DNA from: Neonectria sp. B-13
Taxonomy: Eukaryota; Ascomycota; Sordariomycetes; Hypocreales; Nectriaceae
Direction of reading: 5' to 3'
Assembly (NCBI GenBank): GCA_002682825.1
Contig: NOKP01000006.1
Span: 1,550,001-1,614,000 of the forward strand
DNA: 64,000 bases
The notes beneath the pieces were generated by a model. That model was not told the origin of the DNA. It saw only the letters and a list, made by a program, of their open reading frames with translations, and did not search any database. Made by a program: the position numbers and the translations under genes. This document shows, piece by piece, positions 23,301 to 32,975 of the stretch (position 1 is the stretch's first letter; the number at the start of each line of letters is the position of its first letter).

Positions 23301-24833
23301 CTCAAATTGCATATCGGGGTTGCAATTGCCTTCGTTGGTGACTCCTCATTCATGGTGGCAGGCGTCGTCAAGAACGTTACCAATGCCATTCAGATCCGGT
23401 GGGTAGACACGGACGAGGTTATCCAAACAATAAAGGTTTATGGGGAGCCTTTCCGTGGAATCGAGTTCTCGCTAGATCACACGGTTATAGGGTTAACCAG
23501 TTGGGATGGAACGGTCAGGCTCTGGAAAATCGACACGGGAAAATGTCTTCATGTCTTCAAAGGCCATTTTGACCCCAGGAATACAATTTCTTTCTCTCCG
23601 GACATGAGCCTGGTAGCGTCAGCATCACACGACAAAACGATTCGCATCTGGCGAGCCGAATCTGGCAAGGCTGCCTTTCAGTCAGAGGAAAGACATGATT
23701 ATATTCAATTGATGACAATATCACCAGACCGTACCCTTGTTGCTTCGAAGTCTGAAACAGGAAAGGTGCGACTTTGGAGGATGGACACAGGCAAATGCAT
23801 TCGCCATTTCAAACACCGCGACGCGAACATAGGAAAACTTACATTTTGCTTCGACTTGGAGTTCATATTCGCAGCCTCTTCCGAAGACTTCTTGCTATGG
23901 CGAGTAGATACAGGCCAACTTGTCCACAAGTTTGGCATATATCGTGGCTTCGACGATTGGGGTCCCTTAGATGGATGTTTTGTCTCCCCAGGTGGACGTT
24001 TTGTTTCCCCAGACGGACGTTTTTTCTCCCCAGACGGACGTTTGGTCTCCCCAGACGGACGTTATTTCTTCATACGATTCAAGGGGAAAATTTTGCCTAT
24101 CTTCAAGGCAGACACATTCCAGTGTGAATGTGAGCTCCAGGGAGTGGGGTTCATTTTGGATGCAGTGTTCTCCCCTGACTCTGCGCTTGTGGCGACTTTG
24201 TCCTTGTCAACTTCTGAAGATGGACATCGCTATTTGTGTACCTGGAATCTTGACACTTGCAAAATGAGGCGCAGCTTTGAGACTCCGCGCGAGATCACCC
24301 ACATCCATGCAATTTCTCCAGGCTCAAAATTGATAGTCTTGGGGTCGAAAAATTCAACTGGACATCGGCTGCAAGTTGTGCGGATAGAAACGGGGGAAAG
24401 AATTCTGGAGTTTAAGCACACTGGATTTCCTCCATCCAGGGTCATTTTCTCTCACGATTCCAACTATTTGGGTTTAATCAGCCATACGGAGGCAAGGCTA
24501 TGGGATATCATGACTGGCCAACAAACTCGACACATTAGGCTTGGCTTTATTCCGTCCCGTGTCGAGTTCAGTGCTGACGGGGAATATCTCCTTACCAATT
24601 TTGGTCAGATCTCTATCAACAAGCATTGCTCGATGAATGGCAGATTGGGCTATGGAATTAGCAATGATGGGTCTTGGGTGATGTGGAACGATACCAAATT
24701 CTTCTGGATACCGCCAAGGTTCCGGTCTAAGAACAAGAGTTGTGTAGAGGTCTCTGGTTCGACTATTGTAATTGGGTCTGTAATGGGAGAGGTACTTATT
24801 TTCAGGTTCGATGTTGAGGAGTTGCTATCGTAG
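20312..24833 (+). CDS. STAND/NLR receptor: HeLo-like N-domain, NACHT, WD40 repeats
   Basis: Three exons (20312-20730, 20791-22429, 22482-24833) encode 1469 aa. The introns are 60 and 52 nt with donors GTAAGT and GTAAGA and branch sites CTAAC. Residues 1-140 match the helical Fungal N-terminal domain of STAND proteins (HeLo-like; it starts MEGLGVAASVIAVVDVSVKI). A NACHT ATPase follows, with the P-loop GMAGTGKST near residue 218 and the Walker B-like VVDALDECDGD near 325. After a helical linker, about a dozen WD40 blades run from residue 757 to the end, with typical VxFSPDSSLVASxSxDxTIRxW cores. Proteins of this layout (HET-E/HET-D type) sense self or non-self ligands through WD40 and trigger programmed cell death or heterokaryon incompatibility. 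The blades are diverged from each other, except for a local 21-nt repeat. No stop or frameshift is seen, so the gene looks functional. Its ligand is unknown. Confidence 0.9.
23982..24065 (+). repeat. Four 21-nt in-frame repeats inside the NLR WD40 domain
   Basis: Four 21-nt units start at 23982, 24003, 24024 and 24045 and encode VSPGGRF, VSPDGRF, FSPDGRL and VSPDGRY. They differ by only a few bases. The core SPDGR is the loop that precedes a blade strand in ordinary WD40 repeats, so this looks like slippage-type multiplication of a piece of one blade, not of a whole 42-residue blade. Confidence 0.95.
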
Positions 24834-26048
24834 AATAGTAGTTTGGATGAACCGAGCTGATGATACACGAATGCGAACTGAAGCCTAAGAACCCAAGGCA
24901 AAGAAGCGATTTGATAAAGGTGAGGTCAGTTACGATTTCATCAGGGCTGCATGATTTCGTACGATGGAGGATGCCGCGCATATTGAAGTAGCATGCTCGA
25001 TTAAAATTCAACTACACTAAGCATGCATACCTGGAGCAGGAGGAAGTAGTATTCGATTTTGTCTACTGGCTACAGGGCCCTTGTTGGTTGTCTGCTGCTC
25101 TAATGGCATGCTCGAGTACGTCGGCGACGAGTTCGCACTTCGACGATCAAATCCTAGCCAAGATGCCCTCGCCTTCGAAACCATGATTACACGACAATTG
25201 AAGCCGTGATGAGTATATTTGTGAGTTCGTCTTAGCCTCTTAGACACGAATAATATATGGCCTAAGGGCTAATGTATAAGGTATGAATTTATTCCTAAAG
25301 CTCTTAGACACGAATAAAGTATATGACCTAAGGGCTAATGCATGAGGTATGATGTTATTCCTAAAGCCTTTAGTTTTAGGCATATAATTTTCGGGTCATT
25401 AGTAGAAGGTGTTCGTGTACCTAGCAACCCTCTTCTTTGGCCATCTCAGCGTCCGACAGTGGACGCATCAACTACGCCGTTTCGACGGGTTATCATGAAA
25501 TTTTTAGGTACGTTTTTGTGTAAGAAATCCTTGAGAAATCCTACGTCTAACTAGTCTTTGTTTAACATACATAGGCACTTAAATTTACCCCGACCAACAG
25601 GGCACCCTAATAAGATACGATCGTTAACGAGTCAAATTTGCAAAATGTGGTACATCAGGAGCTCAATTTTAGCGCGATTTTCATCGAGTATCATTAAATG
25701 CCCCGTCAAATATCACGGTCAAAATCGATAATTTGTTTGCAGATGGTTGCCTCTTATTGCCTAATTTGGGGTAGCTTAGTAGAGTACACCGTGAAGCTGG
25801 TCAAAAGTAATGCCTGGCGTCATGATGCATGAGTGAGGCTGATGCTCTTTCTTAGATGCCTGGAATCATCATTCCACAAAGCTCCCCGGGTGCATACTGA
25901 TGTCAAACCCTAACGAGTTTACAATTATTCACATCGGAAAATACAAATACAAGCCTCTTCCTGATAACTTAGAGGGAAGTGCTACGATATCTTTGCTTTT
26001 CCCTAAATTTCCACCATCAATTCTCCTTCATCGTCCACTACCGCCACT
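24834..26048. other. AT-rich intergenic region with repeat relics
   Basis: No gene is recognisable here. The first 150 bases are probably the 3' UTR of the NLR gene. A two-copy 64-nt direct repeat lies at 25241-25370. The stretch 25.5-25.85 kb is AT-rich and reads like old mobile-element debris, but I found no terminal repeats or transposase motif. The last 150 bases precede the F-box gene. Confidence 0.5.
25241..25370. repeat. Two tandem copies of a 64-nt repeat
   Basis: Copies start at 25241 and 25305 with TAGACACGAATAA, and share GACCTAAGGGCTAATG-like and TTATTCCTAAAGC segments in the same order. Differences are mostly transitions (for example ggcc/gacc and gtataagg/gcatgagg), with a few indels. 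They are non-coding. Confidence 0.85.
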
Positions 26049-27524
26049 ATGGACCCCTTTTGGATCATGCCGCCTGAGCTTCGTCTCAACATACTGCTTC
26101 ATCTTGGCTCACCAAGTAACATCAAACCGCTTTCTCTAGCCTCTCCCGCAATGCGCAAGCAATACCGAGTCTCAAGACTGCAGATCAACCGAGGGTTCGT
26201 TACCTCACACCTGCCCGGCGATCTCCTGCATGATGCCCTGGCCATCATCCAATTCCCTTGTCTAGACACCATGGGCAGCGACGATACTGGTATAGTGATG
26301 CGCCATCTTCAACGTTGGGCAGCTCATCAGCTTTCGAACCCGTTCGTGGTTTGTGATGTCGAGATGACGGAGAGACTGGTGAGGCTTTGTGATGTGCTGA
26401 TCGCGTATATCGAGGACTATGTCGACAAAGCTACGTCCCCGTTTCCGCCGGGTGCCTACCACAATCTCCCAAACCTTGGAAGCCAGATGTCCGACCGTAG
26501 GGTTAAATTTGAAAACTTGCGCCCTTTGGAGAGACGCCGATTCATGAGGGCGTTTCTCGACCACGAGCTGCTGTGCAAAATCTATCATCCTCGTCCCAGT
26601 GCCGACTACGATGGAACGAGCAAAGTCGCCTTCCAATCACGGGTCTACTGGGACTGGACTACTCTCTACCAATACAGGAAACAAAAGCAAGAGCCCTGGA
26701 TGCTCGAGACCCTGCGCTGCGTGCAAGGATATATTTGCTCTCTGTACGGGGCCATGTTTGCGCGGTGTGCCGATGCTTGGCTGCCAGGCCATCACACCGA
26801 CCTGATCTTTCCCGACAGCATGCTATTTTGCCACAAGGCGTATTCCAATGATCTAGACATCATCTACAGAATGCGCGAGTCTCTGGCACCTACTCTCGCC
26901 ATGTTCGGGTTTGATCTCGCGACGAGCCTGGTTGCGACGGTTTCGGGCGAGGGCACCGACCTTGAACGGCGCGCCAGGTGGTTCCGCGAGCTGGCCAGGA
27001 TGATAGAAATGCATGCGAGATGGAACCCGGACGTGTCAATCCACAACGTCCGTGAACCCAAATGGGATGGCGGCCCAGGGCTGTTCCAGACGTTGCGCTG
27101 GCGTATTCCCGAGCCGACGATTTCGTCCATCGGATACAGGGAGGAGCTGCAGATACTGCAGATCTTCATGTACCGACAGCGTGCCTGGGTGTTTTTCGAA
27201 GACGCCGAGCTTTATCCTCACGATCAGGAAAGTCTCGGGCAGAGTCCGTTACCGCATTTCCCCAACATACACGAGATGTGGGACCTCGAGGAGCAAACAT
27301 TGGACCGCTGTCTTAGCGTGAACGCGGAGCGAACGCAGCACCGGTCGCGGGCATGGCAGGAGACGCGGCTCCCGTTGCATCTTCTTCAGAACACGAGCTC
27401 GGATGACGAGCCTGGTGTTGAGATAAAGCTGCCAGAGGACCATCGTCTTCGTCATTTTTACTATGTCCTCAAGGCTTTGGCTGTGCCGTTTTGGGAGTCC
27501 AGGTCTGAGAAAAGCAAGCAGTAG
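26049..27524 (+). CDS. F-box-like protein of unknown target
   Basis: This is a single-exon gene of 491 aa. The first 40 residues (WIMPPELRLNILLHLGSPSNIKPLSLAS) resemble the degenerate F-box found in many ascomycete proteins: a Pro-Glu-Leu helix start, then a Leu-rich helix and a Ser/Pro-flanked hydrophobic end. F-box proteins bring substrates to SCF ubiquitin ligases through Skp1. The remainder is a mixed helical region rich in Trp, Arg and Tyr without LRR or WD repeats, as in the large uncharacterised group of fungal F-box-like proteins. No signal peptide or membrane segment is seen. The start at 26049 gives the F-box at the extreme N-terminus, which is usual for this group. It lies in the same accessory stretch as the NLR, but nothing in the sequence shows a functional link. 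Confidence 0.7.
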   Translation: MDPFWIMPPELRLNILLHLGSPSNIKPLSLASPAMRKQYRVSRLQINRGFVTSHLPGDLLHDALAIIQFPCLDTMGSDDTGIVMRHLQRWAAHQLSNPFVVCDVEMTERLVRLCDVLIAYIEDYVDKATSPFPPGAYHNLPNLGSQMSDRRVKFENLRPLERRRFMRAFLDHELLCKIYHPRPSADYDGTSKVAFQSRVYWDWTTLYQYRKQKQEPWMLETLRCVQGYICSLYGAMFARCADAWLPGHHTDLIFPDSMLFCHKAYSNDLDIIYRMRESLAPTLAMFGFDLATSLVATVSGEGTDLERRARWFRELARMIEMHARWNPDVSIHNVREPKWDGGPGLFQTLRWRIPEPTISSIGYREELQILQIFMYRQRAWVFFEDAELYPHDQESLGQSPLPHFPNIHEMWDLEEQTLDRCLSVNAERTQHRSRAWQETRLPLHLLQNTSSDDEPGVEIKLPEDHRLRHFYYVLKALAVPFWESRSEKSKQ

Positions 27525-28263
27525 TGAGGTATGGCTTGGGTCAACAACCGGTTGACTATATGACTACTGTTCGCTCATATCAGAGATGATCATGAAGTTG
27601 CATGTTATAGGTAGGTGTTAGATGCCAGGAAAAGGGGTTCAGGGGTAGTGTTCAGTATTGGGGAAAAAGTCAGGTATTAAGAGATAGAATTAAGTCTTAA
27701 TACCGAAGCCATTTGTTAAAAGATTGGGCGGTTCTTTTATTACAGACATCGCTTTTATTTTGGGATGTTGGATATCCTGGTCGATTGAAACTCGATTGAA
27801 CTAGCCATTCCAGTTTCTCGTGAAGTTGCGCAAAAAGATCAAAAAACATACAACAGCGAGGATTCCCCGGTCGTCACCGACCCGAGTACTAATTCGCCGC
27901 TTCTCAGCTTGACTAAGGGAGAGCGGACGGGATCCCGTATTTTCTGAGAGCTATGGTCGTATGTACCAGCAGCAAAGGGAAGGGCGTAGATATCATCACT
28001 GCAGGACGAGAGAACTGTAGTTCAGCGCAAAGAGGCTCAATTGCATCAAAGGGCACAGGAATGAGTTAAACATCTTCCGACGAGGCTAATAAGCCTCGGT
28101 TATTATGTATATTCAACATGTAACCCAAACAACTCCATGTGTTCATACAGGGTGGTTCTGATCTAACCCCTATTCTATGCATTGCCAATGTCTATCCCAA
28201 GAAACACATCGCTACCGCACAACGAACATCCAAATATGCCTTTCATACAAAAACGGACCCCAA
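27525..28263. other. Convergent 3' intergenic region, F-box / PLC-like gene
   Basis: No gene is seen. A perfect 9-bp inverted repeat (GGTATTAAG at 27673-27681 and CTTAATACC at 27696-27704, 14-nt spacer) lies about 150 bases after the F-box stop. The rest is plain intergenic sequence with the 3' UTRs. Confidence 0.5.
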
Positions 28264-29562
28264 TTAGAACATGAGATAGACCGACAGCATGGCTGACATC
28301 AAAACAATCAAGGATCCGGACTGGGCCTGTTGCGGAGCTGTGCTGGTAGTTCCACAGCAGCTGCTGCGGTTGTAAGTGACGTTGTTCATCTCCGCCGCCA
28401 CCTCGAAGACGGACCCCGGGAAGCCGCCGTAGTTGTAGTAATCCACGTTGAGGAAGTTGGGCGCCCGGCCCCATTTGGCCCGGCACTGCGCGGCCGACAC
28501 GCCGAGGCTGCCGTAACCAGTGACATTGTTGGTCTCGTTGAGCAGTGACACGGCGGGGACCAGCAGCTCGGTGCCAAAAACGTTGAACTCGGCGTTGAGG
28601 TTGTGGTTGAGGTAGTACAGACGGTCCTTGGTCGCCTTCGTGCTCAGGTTCGGGGGCCGTTGCACGGTGCAGGGGAACGAGCGGTCGATGGGGTCGAAGG
28701 GCGTCTCCCACATCTGAGAGAACTCGTCGAGCAGCCAGGGGTACTTCTTCTGGTCGGCCTCGTAGTCGAGAAACATGACGACTCGCTTACCGCGGATAAT
28801 CATGTCTTCGAGAGTCGGCCAGTCGTCCAGCGACATGGGGAGATAGGGCGCATGGTAGACGTACTTGAGAATGCCGGTTTTCTCAATGAACGGGGCGTAG
28901 AGGGAAGGATGAGAGTAGTTGCCATTACCCAGGAGGATACTGATGACATCGTAGGGGTGGCTATCAACCCACTGCCTCACCGTAGTGAGCCAGTCGGTGA
29001 TGGGCCCGGCGTCCAGGAGATCACAAGACGTGTGGCAAAAGTGAGGCACGGATCCGTTGACTGGCCATTGGATCTGGGCCTGGAGCATACGAACGCCGTC
29101 GTTGAGCTGGGTCCTGACGTTAAGTTCCTGATTGGACCCGGAGTTGCCTGGTCGCACAAAGGGCGAGTTGTGACAGGCAATGTTGGTGATGTTGCTGTAC
29201 TTGCGGGTGCAGAACTCGACGTGTCCGTTGCAAGGCTGAGTGTTTGTGGGCTCGGCGGGCCCAGTTTCAGTGCCCGTCTCCGTCAGATTGGTGGCGGTTG
29301 TGATGGTGGAGGAGGAGAGTATGCCGGTGAAGGTGCTGGTGAGCGTGTCTGTCTCGGTCTCACTGGCGTCCTTCAGGGTGATTTTGGACGTGTAGGTGGC
29401 ATATGTGCCTGTGGGCACTCCGGTCTGAACAACATTGCCCCCGGTTCGCGTACCGGCGACGAAGGTGATGTCTGAGGTGTCGGACAGCTTGACAGACTGT
29501 GCGAGGGCATGGCGAGAGCCTAGGGCGACCAGGGCAGCCACGGTTGTGTGACGGAGCTTCAT
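28264..29562 (-). CDS. GPI-anchored PLC-like phosphodiesterase
   Basis: This is a single-exon gene of 432 aa. An N-terminal signal peptide (about 1-21) is followed by a Thr/Ser-rich region (about 22-110) and a catalytic PI-PLC X-like TIM-barrel domain. The two catalytic-type histidines are visible: His131 in CHNSPF and His177 in FCHTSCDLLDAG. Several NxS/T sites suggest N-glycosylation. The C-terminus has a Cys/Ser/Thr stretch, a small-residue site and a hydrophobic end (SLIVLMSAMLSVYLMF), which is the layout of a GPI-anchor signal. Family members are secreted or surface-bound and are assumed to cleave phosphoinositide or GPI-type substrates, but real substrates are largely unknown. The ORF starts and stops cleanly and needs no intron. 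A second, very different PLC-like gene lies 3.4 kb away. Confidence 0.88.
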   Translation of the reverse strand: MKLRHTTVAALVALGSRHALAQSVKLSDTSDITFVAGTRTGGNVVQTGVPTGTYATYTSKITLKDASETETDTLTSTFTGILSSSTITTATNLTETGTETGPAEPTNTQPCNGHVEFCTRKYSNITNIACHNSPFVRPGNSGSNQELNVRTQLNDGVRMLQAQIQWPVNGSVPHFCHTSCDLLDAGPITDWLTTVRQWVDSHPYDVISILLGNGNYSHPSLYAPFIEKTGILKYVYHAPYLPMSLDDWPTLEDMIIRGKRVVMFLDYEADQKKYPWLLDEFSQMWETPFDPIDRSFPCTVQRPPNLSTKATKDRLYYLNHNLNAEFNVFGTELLVPAVSLLNETNNVTGYGSLGVSAAQCRAKWGRAPNFLNVDYYNYGGFPGSVFEVAAEMNNVTYNRSSCCGTTSTAPQQAQSGSLIVLMSAMLSVYLMF

Positions 29563-31579
29563 GTTGGACGAGCAGCCAACTATGGCACTGTCAAGAAACC
29601 TCCGAGGTGGTGCTTTGAGATGCGGCTACACAGACTCGCCGGTGATGAGGCAGCTATGCGATGCTGTGAGACGATGGAGGTGTTGCGATGGGTAAATATC
29701 CAATGTCGTTGGCCGCCGCTATGACAAGTCGTTGGCAGGGCTCCACCAGGTTGGGGTGACTGACTTTGCCTAGCACTAGAAGGAGGGCTCGCAGCCGCCA
29801 GAAAATAGCAGTCAAGGTTCACCAAGACTGGAGTAGGGATCAAGATAAAACCCTAACGACTCAAGGCAAAGCAGACCCAAGCCGAATAATAAAAGTGAAA
29901 ATGAAAATAAGGAACAACAGCGACAGCCCGTGGCCCACGATCCCTGCAGGAGAGATTCCAGATGAATATCAGGAGTCTCGGCAGAAGCGATGCGCAACGA
30001 AAATCACCAGGGGGGCTAGGACAACAGAAGTGGACTCGGTGGAGCAGAAAGATTTCGACCGCCAAGCTCAGAGGCGCTATCCGTCATAGACGAGAAGATC
30101 AGGCCCAATTTTCCCCAGGAGAGCTTGAAAGGCGGGTAAAAGGAGAGAGGAGGGGAGGAGCAAAAATAAAAAGATGGTCTTAGACTCTTGGTGAGGTGGT
30201 GGGCAGGCCGCCATGACATAATGATGCTGTTGAGGACAAGGAGATGCCGGGGCTCTACTAAGACATGGGGCGGTCTGGGCGAGCCTAGGAAAAGAGCCAA
30301 GACAATAGAGAAACCACCCAGCAGGCGTAGCAAGGCGCAGGCGCCAGTCCGTCGTGTCGTGGTTACAGCAGCCGCTTGGACAGCGGACAGCGGACAACGG
30401 ACAGCGAACAGTGGGCGGTTTGGGCTTGAGGCTTGGTGGTGCTGGGTGTGCATTGCTCCATCAACGCCCGATTTATGATTTATGGGGGTGTGTAACGCGT
30501 CATCGCAATGGCCGCAGCACACTGGCGGCACCAAGTGGCCGGGCTCGGTTCGCCGGCAGTATTCGCACTTTCGTACTGCTGCAGTCTTGGGATGCAGTTG
30601 CACTTCCATGCTCAGCTGAGGAGAAAAGCTTGGCGAGTCGAGTCAGTACTACGAACCCAGCTGCAAGAGCTGTACGAGGTGGTATCATGTCAGAGCGGCT
30701 GCAGGAGGCAACCAGTCAGCCAAGAGATAAAAACAGTTCAAGACATCCATCGGCCGGGGTTTGGGCCTCTCTGAAGATGGCCTTGAAGGGGAAGAAAAAA
30801 AAAGAAACATCTCTAGACACTGAACATCCAATGAATGGAATCGAGACGAACGATGGACGTCGTCGGTGGTTGTGCAGTGGACAGGAGCCCCAGGGCACCA
30901 AGCGCTGTGGCTCGCCCTGAACCCCCCTGGAGCCCAAAGCCAAGGCCCTGAGTGAGCCGAGAGCCGCCCGGATGCTGGGCGCCAGGCCCGGTGGCTTGCC
31001 AGGAGCCTCAGGGCCGACCCAGAGCAGCCTAGACTGGCCTTGAGCGTCTGTCGCGCAGGGGCATGACCCACTGACCTGTCGGGACTGCAGGCCCTGCAGG
31101 ACCCTCGCCCCCACCTTTTAGCAGTGCCCAGGCACCCTTGTCCACCGCGTCGTCCAGGTGCCCTGTCCAGTGGCCGTCCAGCATCCGGCCAGTGGGCGTC
31201 AGCGGGTGGGCCACTGCCGTCCGGGTGGGGCCCGCGACACCCCTGGCGGCAGCAATCCTTGGAATTGGGATTCTCAGGGCCAATGTCTTGGGCAATGTCA
31301 TGACGAAATCGGCAGCCCTGTCCCGATCTTTTTTAGACACAAAGCTCGTGTTGGGACGACGACAAAAACGTATACAGGACTGTGAAGAACTTGGGAGACC
31401 TGATCCATCCGAGAATCCCGCAACTTTGCTTTCGTGGCCCGTCGCCACACTCGACCACCGACGTTCGTTAGAGGTACTACGGATCAGACTTCGAATACCT
31501 GGAAGGACAGGAAGAGAGTAAAACGCCTGGAGCGTCGTTCCTCCCTTACACCACACCATCGCTCCACGATCCCTCCACC
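29563..31579. other. Divergent intergenic region, PLC-like gene / SUR7 gene
   Basis: This 2-kb stretch between two genes reading away from each other should contain both promoters. It holds GGACAGC heptamers in tandem at 30378-30412 (about five imperfect copies) and a GC-rich block at 30.9-31.25 kb with many short inverted words. The 188-codon ORF at 30354-30920 and the 176-codon reverse ORF at 31029-31559 have no family motif and are judged spurious. The 40 bases before 31580 are a plausible short leader. Confidence 0.5.
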
Positions 31580-32475
31580 ATGGCCGCCCCCAAAGCTCGG
31601 CGCAACACGGCCATCGCCGCCAGCGTCTTCTACTTCATCACCATTCCCTTCCTCATCCTCGTCATCATCGGCAACACTTACAACAACAACATCCTCACCG
31701 ACATCTACTTCTTCTCGCTCGACGTCTCCCAGGTCATCCCCATCTCCGTCGACAACTCCAACCTGCTCAACTCGGTCGCGCGAAGCCTGGGCCTGCATGA
31801 CTTCTACCAGGTCGGCATCTGGAACTTCTGCGAGGGCTACAACAATGAGTGCGTTTCCTGCTCTATAAAGCCATAGATGACTCTACCCGCTAACTTGCTT
31901 CCAGGGGCGTCACTCACTGCTCCCATCCCGAGCAGTTCTACTGGTTCAACCCCGTCGAGGTCCTCGTCAGCGAGCTCCTCGCCGGCGCCCAGATCGCCCT
32001 GCCCTCCGAAGCCGTCACCGTCCTGACCATCCTCCGCATCGGATCCCAGATCATGTACGGCTGCTTCATGGCCGGCATCTGCATCAACTTCGCCCTCGTT
32101 CTCCTGAGCCCACTCGTCATCCGCACCCGCTGGTGGAGCCTCGCCCTGTCCTTCCTCGCCTTCGTTGCCTCCGTCGTTGTGACCCTCGCCGCCATCATCG
32201 CTACCGTCATCAGCTTCGCCGCCAAGATCGCCCTCACCAAGCAGGACCAGCTGAACATCAAGGCCAACATCGGTATCAAGATGTTCGTCTTCATGTGGAT
32301 CGCGGCCGTCGCCACCGATATCGCCTTCCTGCTGCACGCCGCCATGGGCTGCTGCTGCAGGCCCGACCGACGACAGGTCGACTCTTCCGGCGCGACTGTC
32401 CCCGTGTCCGAGAAGCACAAGATTGCGCTGCCCGCCTTTGTCCGCCGGAGGAGAGGCCAGGGAACTTCCGCATAG
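31580..32475 (+). CDS. SUR7/PalI-family tetraspanner
   Basis: Exons 31580-31848 and 31905-32475 (56-nt intron, donor GTGCGT, acceptor TTCCAG) encode 279 aa. A first membrane segment (about residues 11-31) is followed by an extracellular loop with the claudin-like signature GIWNFC-x10-C, Cys84 to Cys95. Three more membrane segments lie at about 155-245, then a short basic cytosolic tail. The splice junction falls inside the signature and restores it exactly, which supports the intron. SUR7-type proteins mark eisosomes (MCC domains) at the plasma membrane and affect wall and sphingolipid composition; PalI relatives act in pH sensing. The sequence does not decide which subfamily applies. Without the spliced exon the protein would end after 98 residues. 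Confidence 0.88.
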
Positions 32476-32975
32476 AGCTGTTTTGAACTAGAATTGGCGG
32501 CTGGGCTTGGAAACGTCTAGCGAGGTCGGCGCAATGGGCTTGGGGACTTTGGGACTTTGAGACCGAATAATACACGGGAATAGACGCATGCCCCTTTGAT
32601 TTAGACTGTTGGAAAGCATTGGGAGCGACAGCCGGACGCATGGTTCCGTCTTAACGGATTAGAGAACGAGTGCTCATGGCACTTGGATATATTACACGAT
32701 CGCTCACTACGTATCATAGATTCATAGATGGGTCCCACCATAGGGAAGGAAAAAGCAAGATAATCATAGTTCAATAACAGTAACTCAAGCTTTTTTTTGT
32801 CGAATCGCAATCCTCTATCCATCCGTGTATAGCTTCGTGAGAGTCATCCAATTTATGTTTCCGTCCTCAAAGCCTTAGGCCCCGAATATAATGCCGTCAA
32901 AATCGTACTCCTACTTCACTCACAAACTCCCAACTCCTTTATCATATCCAAAGACCAAGCCTGCAATCATTCAAC
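32476..32975. other. Convergent 3' region, SUR7 / second PLC-like gene
   Basis: No coding signal is seen in these 500 bases. They contain both 3' UTRs. A segment at 32864-32895 (cctcaaagccttaggccccgaa) resembles the repeats at 18.13 and 25.3 kb. Confidence 0.5.

Noticed and set aside
23982..24065. Sequencing or assembly duplication in the NLR gene
   Set aside because: The four units are not identical and all differences keep the frame, so a simple assembly error is unlikely, though not excluded.
25500..25850. Transposon in the AT-rich spacer
   Set aside because: No transposase or reverse transcriptase motif, no terminal inverted repeats and no target duplication could be found by eye.
20312..27524. 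A functional NLR and F-box gene pair
   Set aside because: They are the two intact genes of the island and point the same way, but nothing in the sequences links them, and both families are common in fungal accessory regions.
30354..31559. ORFs of 188 codons (+) and 176 codons (-) between the PLC-like and SUR7 genes
   Set aside because: Both lie in a divergent promoter region, are rich in simple words and have no domains.
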